Below are positions 49,101 to 60,250 of a stretch of DNA of 64,000 nt, one piece after another. Location of the stretch: positions 8,481,201-8,545,200 of the forward strand of contig OY776129.1 in NCBI GenBank assembly GCA_963675135.1, in the 5' to 3' direction. The notes beneath the pieces were generated by a model, which made no database searches, had not been told where the DNA came from, and saw nothing but the letters and a program-made list of their open reading frames with translations. The position numbers and the translations under genes were made by a program. Source of the DNA: Galeopsis tetrahit. Taxonomy: Eukaryota > Streptophyta > Magnoliopsida > Lamiales > Lamiaceae. The number at the start of each line of letters is the position of its first letter. Positions within the stretch are counted from its first letter, which is position 1.

Positions 49101-49958
49101 TGTTAGATTATTTGCAAGAACTCAACTATTAGGTTGTGTTAGAAACTCAATTAATGCAACGAGAGTTGGTTAATTTGGGATAGATAGTATAATCGAGGGT
49201 TGGGAGTCGTGTGAATGAGTTAATATTGGTTTATCGCAACGAGAGTTGGGTAAATTTCATTAGAACCCCATTTATCTACATTAATTGCTTTAATTAACAT
49301 TTAAGTGATTAATGAGAAGGTCATAGGAGCTTGGTTGTTAGTATTCAAGTGGAAAAACATATATAGGGATTAGTTTAGTATAATTTAGGTAGAGTCGAAC
49401 CCCCTAGTCGTGTGATTACCCGAGTAAGAAACCTTCTATTCATCCTCTCGATCCTAGGTGCTTGCTCGATATATGCATTAGTGATCGCTTCTACCAAATT
49501 CCATCCAATGAATTACACATAAACTTCGACGTTTAATATCGATTCCACACAAGGACCAACACCCGAACACTACCCCTCTCACTTGATTTATATCATCATA
49601 TCTTAGTTATTGCTCATCATTGATTGTCATTTGATAGTTTCATTTACATTTTCTTGCACAAAACATGATATCTCATTATATTCAAAGAAAAACATACACA
49701 CTAAGGCTACTTTCACAATCTAGTCCCACGGATCGATAATTTAACCGGGCCTTGCTTTTATTACACACGAACCTCTTATACTTGAGGGGAACGTGTTGGT
49801 AAAAACACGTGTCAGCGCTCAGGAGGGAGGATCGAGGAACCAGAGATTTTGTCCTTCAAAGCTCGGTCGGTTATGGGGAATATGGAGAGTGAGGTGGAAA
49901 TTGAACTTTCCATGGATATTGAATCCGATGAATTTCGAGTGGAAGTTGGACTTTCCAT
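46129..49958 (-). pseudogene. Tat antisense gene (gypsy-type transposon protein, PF04195-like), split by a solo LTR
   Basis: It runs opposite to gag-pol. The ATG is at 49958. Exon 1 runs to 49815, is interrupted by the solo LTR and continues 48088-47449. An intron of 84 bp is followed by exon 2 (47364-46982), an 85-bp intron and exon 3 (46896-46129, stop TAA). If the solo LTR and one copy of its 5-bp duplication are ignored, phase is preserved through all joins over 1935 nt. Exon 1 has features I recall from PF04195 (putative plant gypsy-type transposon protein): FPGPNTLAFWEAQL, PLNQFTPNAIRAMLGFYIL. Exon 2 is Ser/Pro/Lys-rich and exon 3 starts with a coiled coil (LEKMKKEILEGELRESAQAQ). The function of such antisense proteins is not established. 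Confidence 0.75.
48094..49814 (+). repeat. Solo LTR (1721 bp) with ACTCGGCCGAGT palindromes
   Basis: It starts TGATTTGTCGTGAG and ends AACACGTGTCA, flanked by an exact 5-bp duplication GCGCT (48089-48093 and 49815-49819). No internal retroelement sequence is present, so it is a solo LTR left by LTR-LTR recombination. A TATA box (TATAAAA, 48662-48668) follows seven near-copies of a 12-bp palindrome at 48396, 48441, 48459, 48495, 48513, 48566 and 48584. It differs from the Tat LTR, so it comes from another family. Confidence 0.9.
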
Positions 49959-50482
49959 GGTTACAGTAAAAGAAAAGTCGAGGAAGAAGAAGAGATACCT
50001 GGAGCGAGGATGATTTTGAAGGTGACGAACTGGTTGATAGACGTGCTTGAAGAAGTTAATTGTAGAAGTAAAAACGAGAATGAAAAGGAGTGGATAGGTT
50101 TGAAAGAAAAAAGAGGAGGTTTCACGAAGTGAATATAATTTGAAATGGTTGTGAAGAGGAGAGAGAGGGAAAAGTTGAGGAGAATTAAATCCCCCCCCCC
50201 CCCAATGAAAAAGCGTGTGACTGGGAAGAGGTGGCTTAATGTTCCCTCTCGGGCAGAAAGCCGAATCACAAATTTCTAAGGAAAGGTTGCGTGTGGAAGC
50301 GGAAAGGGTATGATGGTGTTAGATAATCATTAAGGATCGGATATTTCTTGTTTCCAGAGAAGTATGGGGAACGGAGGATTTAAAGGAATATATTATTTCT
50401 TTATAATGTATCTTATTATTGTTATTATTATTTTCCTACTCTCCTAAAAAATATTCTTTTTATGAGAGTAGGGGGGAGTGGT
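49959..50482. other. Tat element 3' non-coding region
   Basis: It lies between the antisense gene start and the 3' LTR and must hold that gene's promoter on the minus strand. It contains a 12-C run near 50191-50202 and the polypurine tract at its end. Confidence 0.55.
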
Positions 50483-51228
50483 TGATGTAGATAAATATGT
50501 CGCTCCCGGAGAAGTCGACACGTGGAAACGGGATAAATTATGATAGTTGTGATTAGGTCAATACACCGGAGAAACAAGATTAATACACCCCTGGGCCTAA
50601 GTAGGGAAATTAGAGAAATTAGGGTGATTGGGCCTTTGGCCCACATTTGGGGAGTTAATAGCCCTTGGGCCTGAAAGGATCTGGCCCAAATAGGGAACGA
50701 ATAGTCAATCTTTCTTAACCGAGTCAAATGAGGGGGTCAATCCACGAAGATAGGGGCTGATATGCTGAAGAACCAAGTCTCCAGGGAGAGAGACCGATTC
50801 TTTAGGAATTTAGGGCCGGATTTACAGGAATGGGCCGAGAATATAGGGAGAACGAGTCTTTCCCTCTCCGGAGAGAGGGGCCAGGTATATAAGCAGGTTC
50901 TTTCCATATTCTTAATTACGTTTTTTACATGATACATACATTCTTACTAAATATACACTGAATTGAGAAGAAACACCACTGCATACGCCGGAATTTCCCT
51001 AGATATACAGGGGAATTCCTCTTTGATTTCTCCTACGGCCAATTCTGACTTGAGCGTCGGAGCTTCTACGCCGGAGCCCCCCTCCGGCGTACTTTTGCAG
51101 GTCATTTTTGGATTCCTGAGGAGATTTACGAGAAGATTGCCAAGGATAAACAGACGATTCAAACTCGTGATTAATAGTGCTCGCAAAAGAACGATTGATA
51201 TCCGAAGGCGTTCTTTTTCGACGCATCA
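50483..51228 (+). repeat. 3' LTR of the Tat element (746 bp)
   Basis: Same length as the 5' LTR with seven substitutions (about 0.9 %), preceded by the polypurine tract and followed by the target duplication TATAC. Confidence 0.95.
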
Positions 51229-51633
51229 TATACATATACGACAAAATTAAGATATTAAATTAATTTATTTTTTGCTTAGAAAATGAGTAATAATTGCAAA
51301 AAACTTGGATTTGCTTTGTGGGAAAGCTTTCTGCTTTTCCTATTTTTCAAATCAGAAAAAATAAATCGTTGGTGGCGTTGGTGGGTGGACAGATGGAAGA
51401 TTTGATTTGGTTTGAAGATGTTTTCTGGTTTTTACTAATGGTTAAGTGAGAGATTACATATTAAAAAAATAAAATATATTTTAATGGATAAGATTTGTTT
51501 TAAATTATCTTTTAAAATATATCAATAAGAATAAATAAGAATGATGTGGATGATGACGCGGAGTGACAACTCAGTAATCTGGTTCCATAAAAAACCCGAA
51601 GGTTGGTTCTATATCAGTACTCTTTAAAGAAGA

Positions 51634-53085
51634 TAATTGAAACATAAAAACTTATGTGAAATATTTCATTAAAGAAATATAAATAATTAAGGTAAATTTG
51701 GGGCAAAAAATTGTGGGTCAAACTCGGGTAAATGTGAATCAACACAGGTCAAACTTAATTAATACGGAGTATATTTTTTTTCACTTTTAAATATTATTTT
51801 ACTAAATGATCAAAACTATGTTACTACATGACCACAATAATATCACTATAAGGCGAAAAATGTACTACAAGTTTAAAAATATTCTAGACATTTAATTTTT
51901 TGGGCGAATTCTCCAGAATATTTTTTGACATGTAGATGTAGTGGTACACTTTTGGTCTTATAGTGATAATATTTTGACCTTATAGTAAGAATATATTTGT
52001 TATGTAGTAACCTACTTGCTTGCGATCCTCAAATTTTTTGGGTGACCTAAATTCAGACTTTTCACCCGCAATTTTTTTTTTAAATGTCTTAATTAGACAT
52101 GTTTCATGTGTGAAATATTTCACACAAGTGTTGCTCTAATTGAAAAGAGTAAAATTATTTTTTTACCATTTTAAAAAAGGACAATATAGTAAAGGACGGA
52201 CCAAAATGAAAAAATGGGCAATCTAGCATGGAAAAAAAGAAAGTATATATATTCTCACTATGTGTGTGTGAACTATCCGAGAGTTAGAGCTGTCAGGATG
52301 TGATGATGGAGCGGGGCACTCCACAACCCATCTCAACTCGTCATTTTACGGGCATCGACGGTTCGGGTACGAACTGAAAACTACTCAACCCAAACCAAAG
52401 TGATTTGCACACTTGGTGAGCTCACCGACTTTTTCATTAAATATACTATTTTTCTTTTTCAAATGTAGTATTCATAATACTCCTATATTTTAAATAGTAA
52501 ATAAACAATATCTACAAACATAAATAAAAACAAAAAAACTTACATAAACTTAAATTCAAACAACGATGGACACAAAATAGTTCAAATGTACATAAACGAA
52601 AGCAAACCAGGAAGTAAAATTCAAATTCTATTACACAGACTAATAATAATGTGCAACTAAATAAAATAACTTAAAATAAAATAAGAAAAATTCAATCAAA
52701 TACGTTTATTTGTTTTCCCTAATAATCAAGATTCTACGATGCCCTTCTTAAAAATATTTCCCAGAAAATCAAGAAAGCTTTCAAATTCGTCCATCAATAT
52801 ATTTGCGGAAAATAATGAAAATTAGCATCCAAAACCCAATTAAAATTCAATTTATGTACAAATTTTTACAACCTATTGACCTGGTCGAGTGACGATTTAG
52901 GCTTTAGGGTTTGAAACTTTTAGCCCTTTCTCATTTTTTTTCATTTAGTATGCCTAAAAAATTGAAAAGCCCGCAGACCAAATTGCCTCGCCTGTGGTGT
53001 GGCACGTACGGTCCAGCCTGTATAAGTCCGTTCCTAAATGGACTTCCAATTATTCAACCCAACCCACTATATTAGAACGGGTCTG
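51634..53085. other. Gene-free AT-rich sequence; possible decayed hAT piece at its end
   Basis: No gene is recognised. From about 52286 (GAGTTAGAGCTGTCAGGATG) to about 53077 (CCCAACCCACTATATTAGAA, CGGGTCTGAC) the ends resemble the AGAGCTGTCA and GGGCC-type tips of old hAT repeats, with the right tip apparently cut by the MULE at 53086. This is suggestive only. Confidence 0.35.
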
Positions 53086-53849
53086 ACTATATGCACCTGC
53101 ATTTCGGTTTGATGCACTCCCCCTTTCAGGAAATTATTAAAATAATATGGCGAAAAATCCAAAATACCCTTACACTAAATTGCATGGCACTAACTGCACC
53201 ATCCTTACTGTACGCATCCCCCCAATTTTCGGCCCTTTTCATATTCCCCCCTAAATCCTCACTTCCCCATTTTCCTTTCTCTCCAAACCAAAAAAAAAAA
53301 TCGGCCACTTCATCACCAAAATCCTCCACTCGCTCATCTCACGTCGACAACTCGTGGAAATCGTATTTTTACACTCTTTGTGTTTCAAGGATCAAGAAAT
53401 GACAAGAAAACGTGATGGATTCTACAAATGGTTTATTTTTAGTTTTCCTCATATATTGTTCCTTGTACGTTTTAGAGTAGTTTATGATATATGGTTTAGA
53501 GAAAATGGTTGACTACGCTATTGGCGCGTTTAAAATTTTTTTCGTTTTTTGTCGTTAAGGCGTCGACCCTAGTTAGGTGATTATAGTGGGTTTGGTCGAT
53601 TACGCGACATCGACTAGGTGTGTTATGGTCGACCCTGGTTAGGTGATGATAATGTGTTTGGTCATTAACTTGATGTCGACAGGCGTTATTCTGGTCGACA
53701 ATAAGTGGCCGACGGGGAAGATTTTATGCTTAATCCATGTGTCGACTAAAATTGTAGTGGTCGACCCCCCGATGTCGACCGAAACATGATTTTTATTTTT
53801 TGGTGTTGAATTTTGTTTCTTTTCAGAATTTGGCCAAAAAACTTATGTA

Positions 53850-56800
53850 TTGGTTTCTTTTCAGAATTTGGTTGATGACGAAGAATTTGATCCGGATATC
53901 TTTTTTTATTCGGAGGATGAATCGGGGCCATCGGGGCCGTGTGATGCTTCGGCTAATGAGGAGAATGCCCCAGATAATGAGGAGAATGCCCCAACTAATG
54001 AGGAGAATGCCCCACTAATGAGAATGCTTCGGCTAATGAGGATGCTCCGGGCAATGAGCTTATGATGGACTACACCGATGTGTTCTCAAATTTCAATTAC
54101 TTTGAGACTCGGGAAGCCTTAGAACAGTGGGTTCGAGACGTAGCCATACAACACAACATCGTCATTGTTGTAAAGCGCTCAGATAATGGTAGTGGGAAGA
54201 AGAAGGCACAAGTGTTATTGGCGTGCGAACGTGGTGGAACTTATCGAAAAAATAAACCAAAGATTGGAACCCAACTTCTTGTTGTAGGAAATGATGATAT
54301 TGATGATTTTGAAGATGATAAGGGACGAAGAAGGACAACGGGGTCAAAAAAGTGTGGATGTCCTTTTCTCTTAAGGGGCATTAAAGTGTCTTCAAATGAA
54401 TGGATGTTGGAGGTTAAATGTGGGACACACAATCATCCCGTAGCAATCTACCTCGAGGGTCACTCATACGTTGGGAGGCTAACTCCTGCTGAAGAAAATT
54501 TGGTTGTTGATATGTCTAAGTGTAACGCTCCACCAAAGGATGTGTTGAAACTACTTAAGTTGAGAAATCTGAACAACCATTCTACGATCCGCACCGTGTA
54601 CAATGTCCGATCCAAGTTTAAGATGGCAGGTTTTGCTGGAAAGAGTCAACTACAACAGTTGATGACTTTGTTGATTGACAATAATTATTTTCAAAGCCAC
54701 AGATTTTGTCCAGTATCAAATACTATACTAGATGTATTCTTTGCACACCCAACTGGCCTTCAATTGTATCGTGCATTCCCGAGTGTGTTGATAATGGATT
54801 GCACGTACAAGACTAATAGGTATAAGCTGACGTACTTAGAGATTGTTGGATTTACGTCGACTGGCATGACCTTCTCGGTAGCTTCAGTGTTCCTCGAGCA
54901 TGAGAGGGAGGAAAACTATACTTGGGCATTAAGTGTCCTTCGTGAGTTATTGGAGGATGGTTGTCTACCGAGGGTGGTTCTTACTGATCGAGAGTTGACC
55001 GTCATGAATGTTGTTGGCACCGTATTTCCAGAGGCTAAACATTTCCTATGTAGATGGCACATAGATAGGAATGTTTTGGCCAAATGCAAGGAGAAGTTTG
55101 AGACCAAGGAAGATTGGGAAAGATTCTTCTATTCTTGGAAGAATGTGATGGATGCATCGTCTGAAAAAGAATTCAATACCGTTGTTCAGCTTTTTCAATC
55201 TGAGTATGCAAATGTGCACACTGAAAGTGAAGCATACTCCTACTGCATGAACCAGTGGATAAATCCATTCAAGGAGAGGTTTGTAGCGGCATGGACGGAT
55301 GAGTACATGCACTATGAAAATACAACTACGAACAGGTACGTTTTAATATTTCATAAGTATGTGTCTATGTGTTATTAGTTATTTTGTAGTTTTTATGTGT
55401 GTAATTAATCTATCAAAATATTATCATTTCAGGGCTGAGAGTCACCATGCAGCGTTGAAGAGATCTCTTGGTAACAGCTTGGGTAATTTTGAGATCTGCT
55501 GGACAAAGACAGACACCTTATATCAAGCAAGTCACAATGCCATTAAAGCTTCGTTTGAGAAGAGTGTGAATGTTGCCCTACACAAGTTCAAGTCCATGTT
55601 ATATCAGGAGTTATTGGGAGTGGTGTCAATCTATGCATTGGAAAAGATATACAAAGAAGTGACACGTATCGAACACGGTGAATCCAGTCCTGATATATGC
55701 ATTCACTATCTAAGAAAGGTATGCGGATTGCCATGCACTCATGAACTTGACCAATATCACCGGCTTGGCAAACCGATACCTATAGAAGCTATTGATAGGT
55801 TTTGGAGAAAGCTTGACATGGAGCCAGCTTTGAGAGGCGAGAACGAAACGAAGGACGATGTGGGTGAAGATCTCGACACTCGATATGAGGAAGTCATTAA
55901 GAGCTTAATGATTGCATATAAAGAGCAAGAGGCCACAACGTCGAAGAGGATGATGTTGAGGCAAGCCATAGAGCTTCGGAATCCTAGGACCACTTCGCTT
56001 ATTGAACCTGAGCCGAAGGTAAAAACACGTGGTCGACCGAAAGGAAAAGGAAATAAGAAGAAAAATGATCCTTCTTCGACAAAACGGGATCCGAGCTTCT
56101 TCGAGTACAAGGAGTCCATGTGTTTCCCCGGTGTTGTTGAGATAGATGAGCCTTCGTCGTCGAAGACGAAGAAAAAATCATCTAAGCGTCCGCCGGTAAT
56201 TTGATTTATTTTGAATTGTTTATGGTTGTTTGGTTTTATGGTTATTTGGTTATTTGGCTTGGTTCTTTATATGTTGTTTGATTTACTTTGAATTGTTTAA
56301 TGGTTATTTGGTTATTTGGCTTGGTTATTTATATGTTGTTTGATTTATTTTGAATTGTTTTATGGTTGTTTGGTTTTATGGTTATTTGGCTTGGTTGTTT
56401 ATATGTTGTTTGGTTTATTTGGTTTACTTGGTTTGTAGGTGGTCGCTCGTAAGCGTACTCGCTCTTCATCTACAAACGCAGGGTTGAGAGAACGATTACC
56501 CATTAGATTTCAACCATTTCTGGTGGATTGTATTGATGTTCTTGCTGACGGACACTGTGGTTTTCGATCGATTGCTTCTGCTATGGGATTTGGTGAAGAC
56601 AATTGGGCCTGAGTACGACAAAATGCAATGACGGAGTTAGGGCAACACGTAACTTTGTACTCGAAAGTGTTTAAAGAAGATAAGATGTTTGGTGTTATTT
56701 TGAAGGCCCTCAATTGTTTTGAAGTTACTGCACCGTGGAAAAATTGGTTTCAGTTGTCGTACATGGGGTACCTCATCGCATCGATGTACAATGTTTGTTT

Positions 56801-57026
56801 GGTCACCTTGGGCAATGATTTATCGCTCACATTCCTTCCCTTGAGAACGTCGCCACCGGAAAATCCCAAGAAAATTTGTATGGGCCACGTCAACGGTAAT
56901 CATTTCATCCACGTCAACTTGTCTGCCGATTGTCCACTTCCGCCCATTGCGGCTTCTTGGCCGACCAATAGATTACCAGCAGCAGCTGGATGGTTGGACG
57001 CATATAACAATAACCTTATTAAATAG
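53850..57026 (+). pseudogene. MULE transposase fused to an OTU-type protease domain
   Basis: Main exon from about 53868 (after TTTCTTTTCAG) to 55335, then 55433-56195, then 56439-57026 (stop TAG). It has an acidic repeat leader (NEENAP units). A FAR1/WRKY-GCM1-like zinc region follows (CERGGTYRK, CGCPFLLR, GTHNHP). The MULE core shows LIMDCTYKTNRY, VLTDRELTVMN and CRWHIDRN. A SWIM-like finger CGLPCTHEL and an AT-hook-like RGRPKGKGNKKK come next. The C-terminal OTU-type domain shows Cys in DGHCGFRSIA and His in NHFIHV. One base is missing near 54009-54012, which shifts the leader frame (the ATG at 54062 still opens the rest), and TGA at 56610-56612 interrupts the OTU domain at a likely CGA codon. 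MULE transposase cuts and pastes TIR DNA. The role of the OTU domain in these proteins is unknown to me. Confidence 0.88.
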
Positions 57027-58163
57027 GGTTTATGTTATCATACTTTTGTAGTGTTTTTGAAATGTCGTACATTAATCATCTTTTGGCACGTTTTGAAAAT
57101 GACTTAGACCAGTCATACTTTTGGAAACTTTTTTGAAATGACTTAGATTAGTCATACTTTTGTAATGTTTTGTAAATGACTTACATTACTATTGGTTAAC
57201 GATTGTACAATTGAAATCGTGTTGGAAATGACTTAGATTAGTCAATGTTATGTGTTTTATGATGTTGAGGATCAATGTTACATTTTATGTCGAATAGTTT
57301 TTGTAACGTGTTGACACAAACATCTAAAAAAAATGTGTATTAATTCATGATCGTTTTTGACTCATTAATTATGAACAGAGCTGTATACGTCGACATATAG
57401 ATGTCGATCGACAATCGGTAGTCGACCAAGACCTCTCTCGTCGACGTTTACTTGTCGACCACAATCAATTAAGTCGACCGCTTAATTATGAACAGAGGCA
57501 TATTATTCGGCAAGAGGATGTCGATCGACGTTCCAATATCGACATAAAGCTCACACGTCAACATCATGACCTCGACTTATTTACTAGATGCACCCCACCT
57601 GAAAAATTATTGAGTTCGACTAGTAAAGGTCGACCGGCATTTAATCGTCGACCACACTCCGTGACGCCGACTTATTAATTATGAACAGATTGTGTATGGT
57701 CGACAACTAGATGTCGATCGACAATTAGTAGTCGACCTATATACTTTCTGTCGACCTCGTGTGTTCGACTACATGTTCTTTGGTCGGCACATTAATTCTG
57801 AACAGAAAGAGTATGGTCGACCTTTGGTTGTCGACCGAAATTTATTAATCGACTAATGTGGATGTGTTCAAAACGTAAAGTCGACCATTATTGCCATTGT
57901 CTGTCACACTACGTCAACTACGCAATTAAGTATAAAATCCAATTAAATTAAACATCCAAAAATCCAAAATTTTCAGCGAGGCATTCAATTAAACATAAAC
58001 GATCATTCAATTAAAATTAAATATAAACGATCATTCAATTAAACTAAATTAAACAAAGACCATCTAAAATAACCTTAAACATCTAAAATAAACATAAACA
58101 TCTAAAATAAACACAAATTAACTTCCGAACATCCAAATTTCATTAAAAAAATTATCATCCAAA
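57027..58163. repeat. GTCGAC-rich degenerate repeats between convergent genes
   Basis: At about 57375-57900 a unit of about 100-150 bp recurs roughly four times: TTAATTATGAACAGA, then GGTCGACA, AGATGTCGATCGACAAT and AGTCGACC. GTCGAC or TCGACC motifs are dense on both strands. Similar motifs flank the transposase leader (53560-53790) and occur after the second element end (60560-60605). They could be subterminal transposase-binding sites, which is inference. At 57027-57370 there is only 3' UTR-like sequence with repeats of ATGACTTAGATTAGTCA. Confidence 0.8.
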
Positions 58164-59897
58164 TTATGCCTTGCCCCTTTTCCTTCGGCTTTCTCCCCTG
58201 CCCCTTCCTCTTGGTGGCCTTGACGATGATGCCGACGCAATAGGTGGCGGCTGTAGTGTTCTACATGCCGCTTCCATAACCCGTGCAAGCTCTTCCGCTG
58301 GCGGTGTATCTCCGTCCTTCCATCTCTGAACCAGCGGAGCCATCATATTTTGAGCGAGGCTTATCATAAGCCACGCATCATCTGCAATGGGTACTCGATC
58401 GGATGATGTCGTCGTACGTGTGGCTGGGTTAGATAAAAACACGTGGGAGTTAGCCGTGAACCATGTTCTGTAGTCCGGAGCACTCTCCCAAGGAAGGCTG
58501 GCCTTGTCTCCGCGTCTTTCAGGTGATAACAAGTGCATGTCCCATGTCTCAAAATAATCACCCAAATGCCCCCACACAAGCTTAGACTTTTTTGAAGGTT
58601 TAACACTTCGTTCAGCACGTGCAACAAGAGGCCTCTCTGGTATCGTCTGGACAAACCCGAATTGTCGGAGGACTCTATCTGGCATGTACGGCTCCACGAT
58701 ATCCCCACAGACCAAACAACCATGAAAGTACGTGACTTCATACAAAGGATAATCTTTTCTCATTTTTGCGTATGGATTCCACATAACCTACATTAGATGT
58801 AAATTATTGAGCACCCACTATTAATTGACACAAGAGAAAGGGGATAAGTCAACTCCAAACCTCATGTGGTTCTAGGGCATCCATACGCTCTCGGAATGCT
58901 TGCACACGTGGCATCGACGGCCCGACATATCCTTGTGGGGCCCACCTCGCTGATAGCGGCTGACCAGTCTCGAAGTCCATATGATGGGGAGGTTTGACCA
59001 AGACAGGAAAGTGTTCGTAAATCCAAGCCTACAAAATAACAACCATTCAAAATGTTGAAATGCAAAACATACTATAAATTCAAAATGTTAAAATGCAAAA
59101 GTGTTAAATATGAGTTTTACCTCTAGTAGAGTCAAATAGCCTGATATCTGTGCAGTCTTATTTCTCGACGCCAAACCAAGCTGTCTATATAAATAAGCTA
59201 ATGTGGCAGCTCCCCATGCATACTCATGCAATCCTTGCATATCATCCAAATACTGAAGCCACGTTGTTGACACACGAGTGCCAGTTTTATCCGCAAACAA
59301 AGAGCACCCAAATGTATACCAAGCGTAGGCCCTGACAGAACGCAACACCTGAACACGGTATTCAGAATTAAACTTGTTCATGAAGTTCTCTCGCAACCAT
59401 TCTAGCTTGACCGAAGACCCCCGTGAACCACTTACTAAACCTTTCGCAACAACAACATCTACACCCAACAATCTACTAAGATCAGAAGAAGAAGAGACGA
59501 AATGAACACGAGAAGAACGTACTGGCCGGCCTTCAACTGGTAACCCGGTAATGCAGAAGACATCATCTAGTGTAATGGTAATTTCACCGAATGGAAAGTG
59601 AAATGAGTTGGTCTCGGGATGCCATCTCTCAACAAAAGCGGCGATGAGGTTCTTATTAGTGGACCTGTATGAAATATCCCTAATTTGAACTAGGCCGGAC
59701 TTTTTCAAATACTTCATCCATCGTCGAAATTGTTGGGTGTCCACGTCCTCGGGAAATTCCCATGCCAAAAGCTTACTAATGTGGCTATGGCACTTGAGCA
59801 CAGGACGCTCTTCACCCTTCCAAATAAATTTGGCCACATGAGTTTGGAAAGAGGTCAACAGTGGAGGATTCGCCTCAACACCTTCGTTTGCTTCCAT
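58164..59897 (-). CDS. Plant mobile domain (PMD, MAIN-like) protein
   Basis: Minus-strand exons 59897-59121, 59028-58861 and 58787-58164 give 522 aa with phase 0 at both joins and no lesion. The PMD core shows LAWEFPEDVD, FHFPFGEITITLDDVFCITG, LPVEGRPV, YAWYTFGCSLFADKT and YLYRQLG. The C-terminal part has RQFGFVQTIPERP, common in transposon-linked PMD proteins, and ends in a basic GRGRGESRRKRGKA tail. PMD proteins include Arabidopsis MAIN/MAIL1 (silencing, genome stability), and many copies lie in transposons. The frame stays open upstream to about 60236 through acidic (DIFDDDDDDYDD) and PQAQP-repeat text, without an earlier in-frame ATG, so the true N-terminus may be longer and cut at the element junction. 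It is transcribed toward the transposase gene. Confidence 0.85.
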
Positions 59898-60250
59898 ATC
59901 CTCCGGTATATCATCATCTCTATCATCGTAATCATCATCATCATCGTCGAAAATGTCTTCAGATACTTCCTCATCTTCAGATTCTTGAGATGTAAATGTG
60001 ATTTGTTGTTGAGGAGAGGCGGGTTGTGCTTGCGGATGAACGGAAGGTTGTGCTTGCGGATGAACGGAAGGTTGTGCTTGCGGAGGATCGAGAGGTTGAA
60101 CTTGTGGAGAAACAACAGGTTGTGCTTGCGTAGGAGCGACTTCTTCAGTTGGTGCACTTTCATCTTGAGGTGCAACTTCTTGAGGTTGAGGTGCGACTTC
60201 TTGAGGGGGCTCAACAGTTTCATCCTTATTTTTCTTCCTGTTGGACGCAG

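Larger units (their letters stand above)
38261..51228 (+). mobile_element. Ty3/gypsy retrotransposon of the Tat lineage
   Basis: A 12,968-bp element with identical-length LTRs and a 5-bp duplication TATAC at 38256-38260 and 51229-51233. The primer-binding site TGGCGCCGTCTGTGGGA starts at 39009, just after the 5' LTR. A polypurine tract (GAGAGTAGGGGGGAGTGG) is at 50464-50481. Order: gag-PR-RT-RNaseH-second RNaseH-integrase in one frame (39065-44701), spacer with minisatellite, antisense gene (49958-46129), 3' LTR. A second RNaseH before the integrase and an antisense ORF before the 3' LTR are both known for Tat elements. No chromodomain is seen. A solo LTR is nested at 48094-49814. Confidence 0.95.
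37198..51622. mobile_element. Long-TIR MULE-like element split by a 13-kb retrotransposon
   Basis: Inverted arms at about 37198-37480 and 51290-51622 match over about 280-330 bp, starting GAGTACTGATATAGAACCAA (left tip GAGTGAGTACTG). A 10-bp match TTTAAAGAAG lies at 37188-37197 and 51623-51632, consistent with a 9-10 bp Mutator-type duplication. Without the retrotransposon at 38261-51228 the element is about 1.45 kb. Its interior (37481-38260 and 51234-51289) has no recognised gene; a 65-codon minus-strand frame at 37745-37942 is unassigned and might be a captured fragment. Confidence 0.8.
53086..60250 (+). mobile_element. MULE-type element carrying transposase-OTU and PMD genes
   Basis: Two convergent genes (transposase-OTU, plus; plant mobile domain protein, minus) share one block with GTCGAC-rich repeats beside the transposase leader (53560-53790) and between the gene ends (57380-57900). 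The left edge is inferred at about 53086 because the text TGCACCTGCATTTCGGTTTGA reappears, slightly changed, at about 60260. That repeat is direct, not inverted, so no proper right TIR is visible, and the PMD reading frame runs open into the junction at about 60250. I infer that the right end of this element was cut off by a second insertion. No target-site duplication was identified. Confidence 0.6.

Noticed and set aside
53126..53329. 67-codon minus-strand frame near the MULE left end
   Set aside because: Low-complexity sequence of the element's leader region; no homology recognised and no start context.
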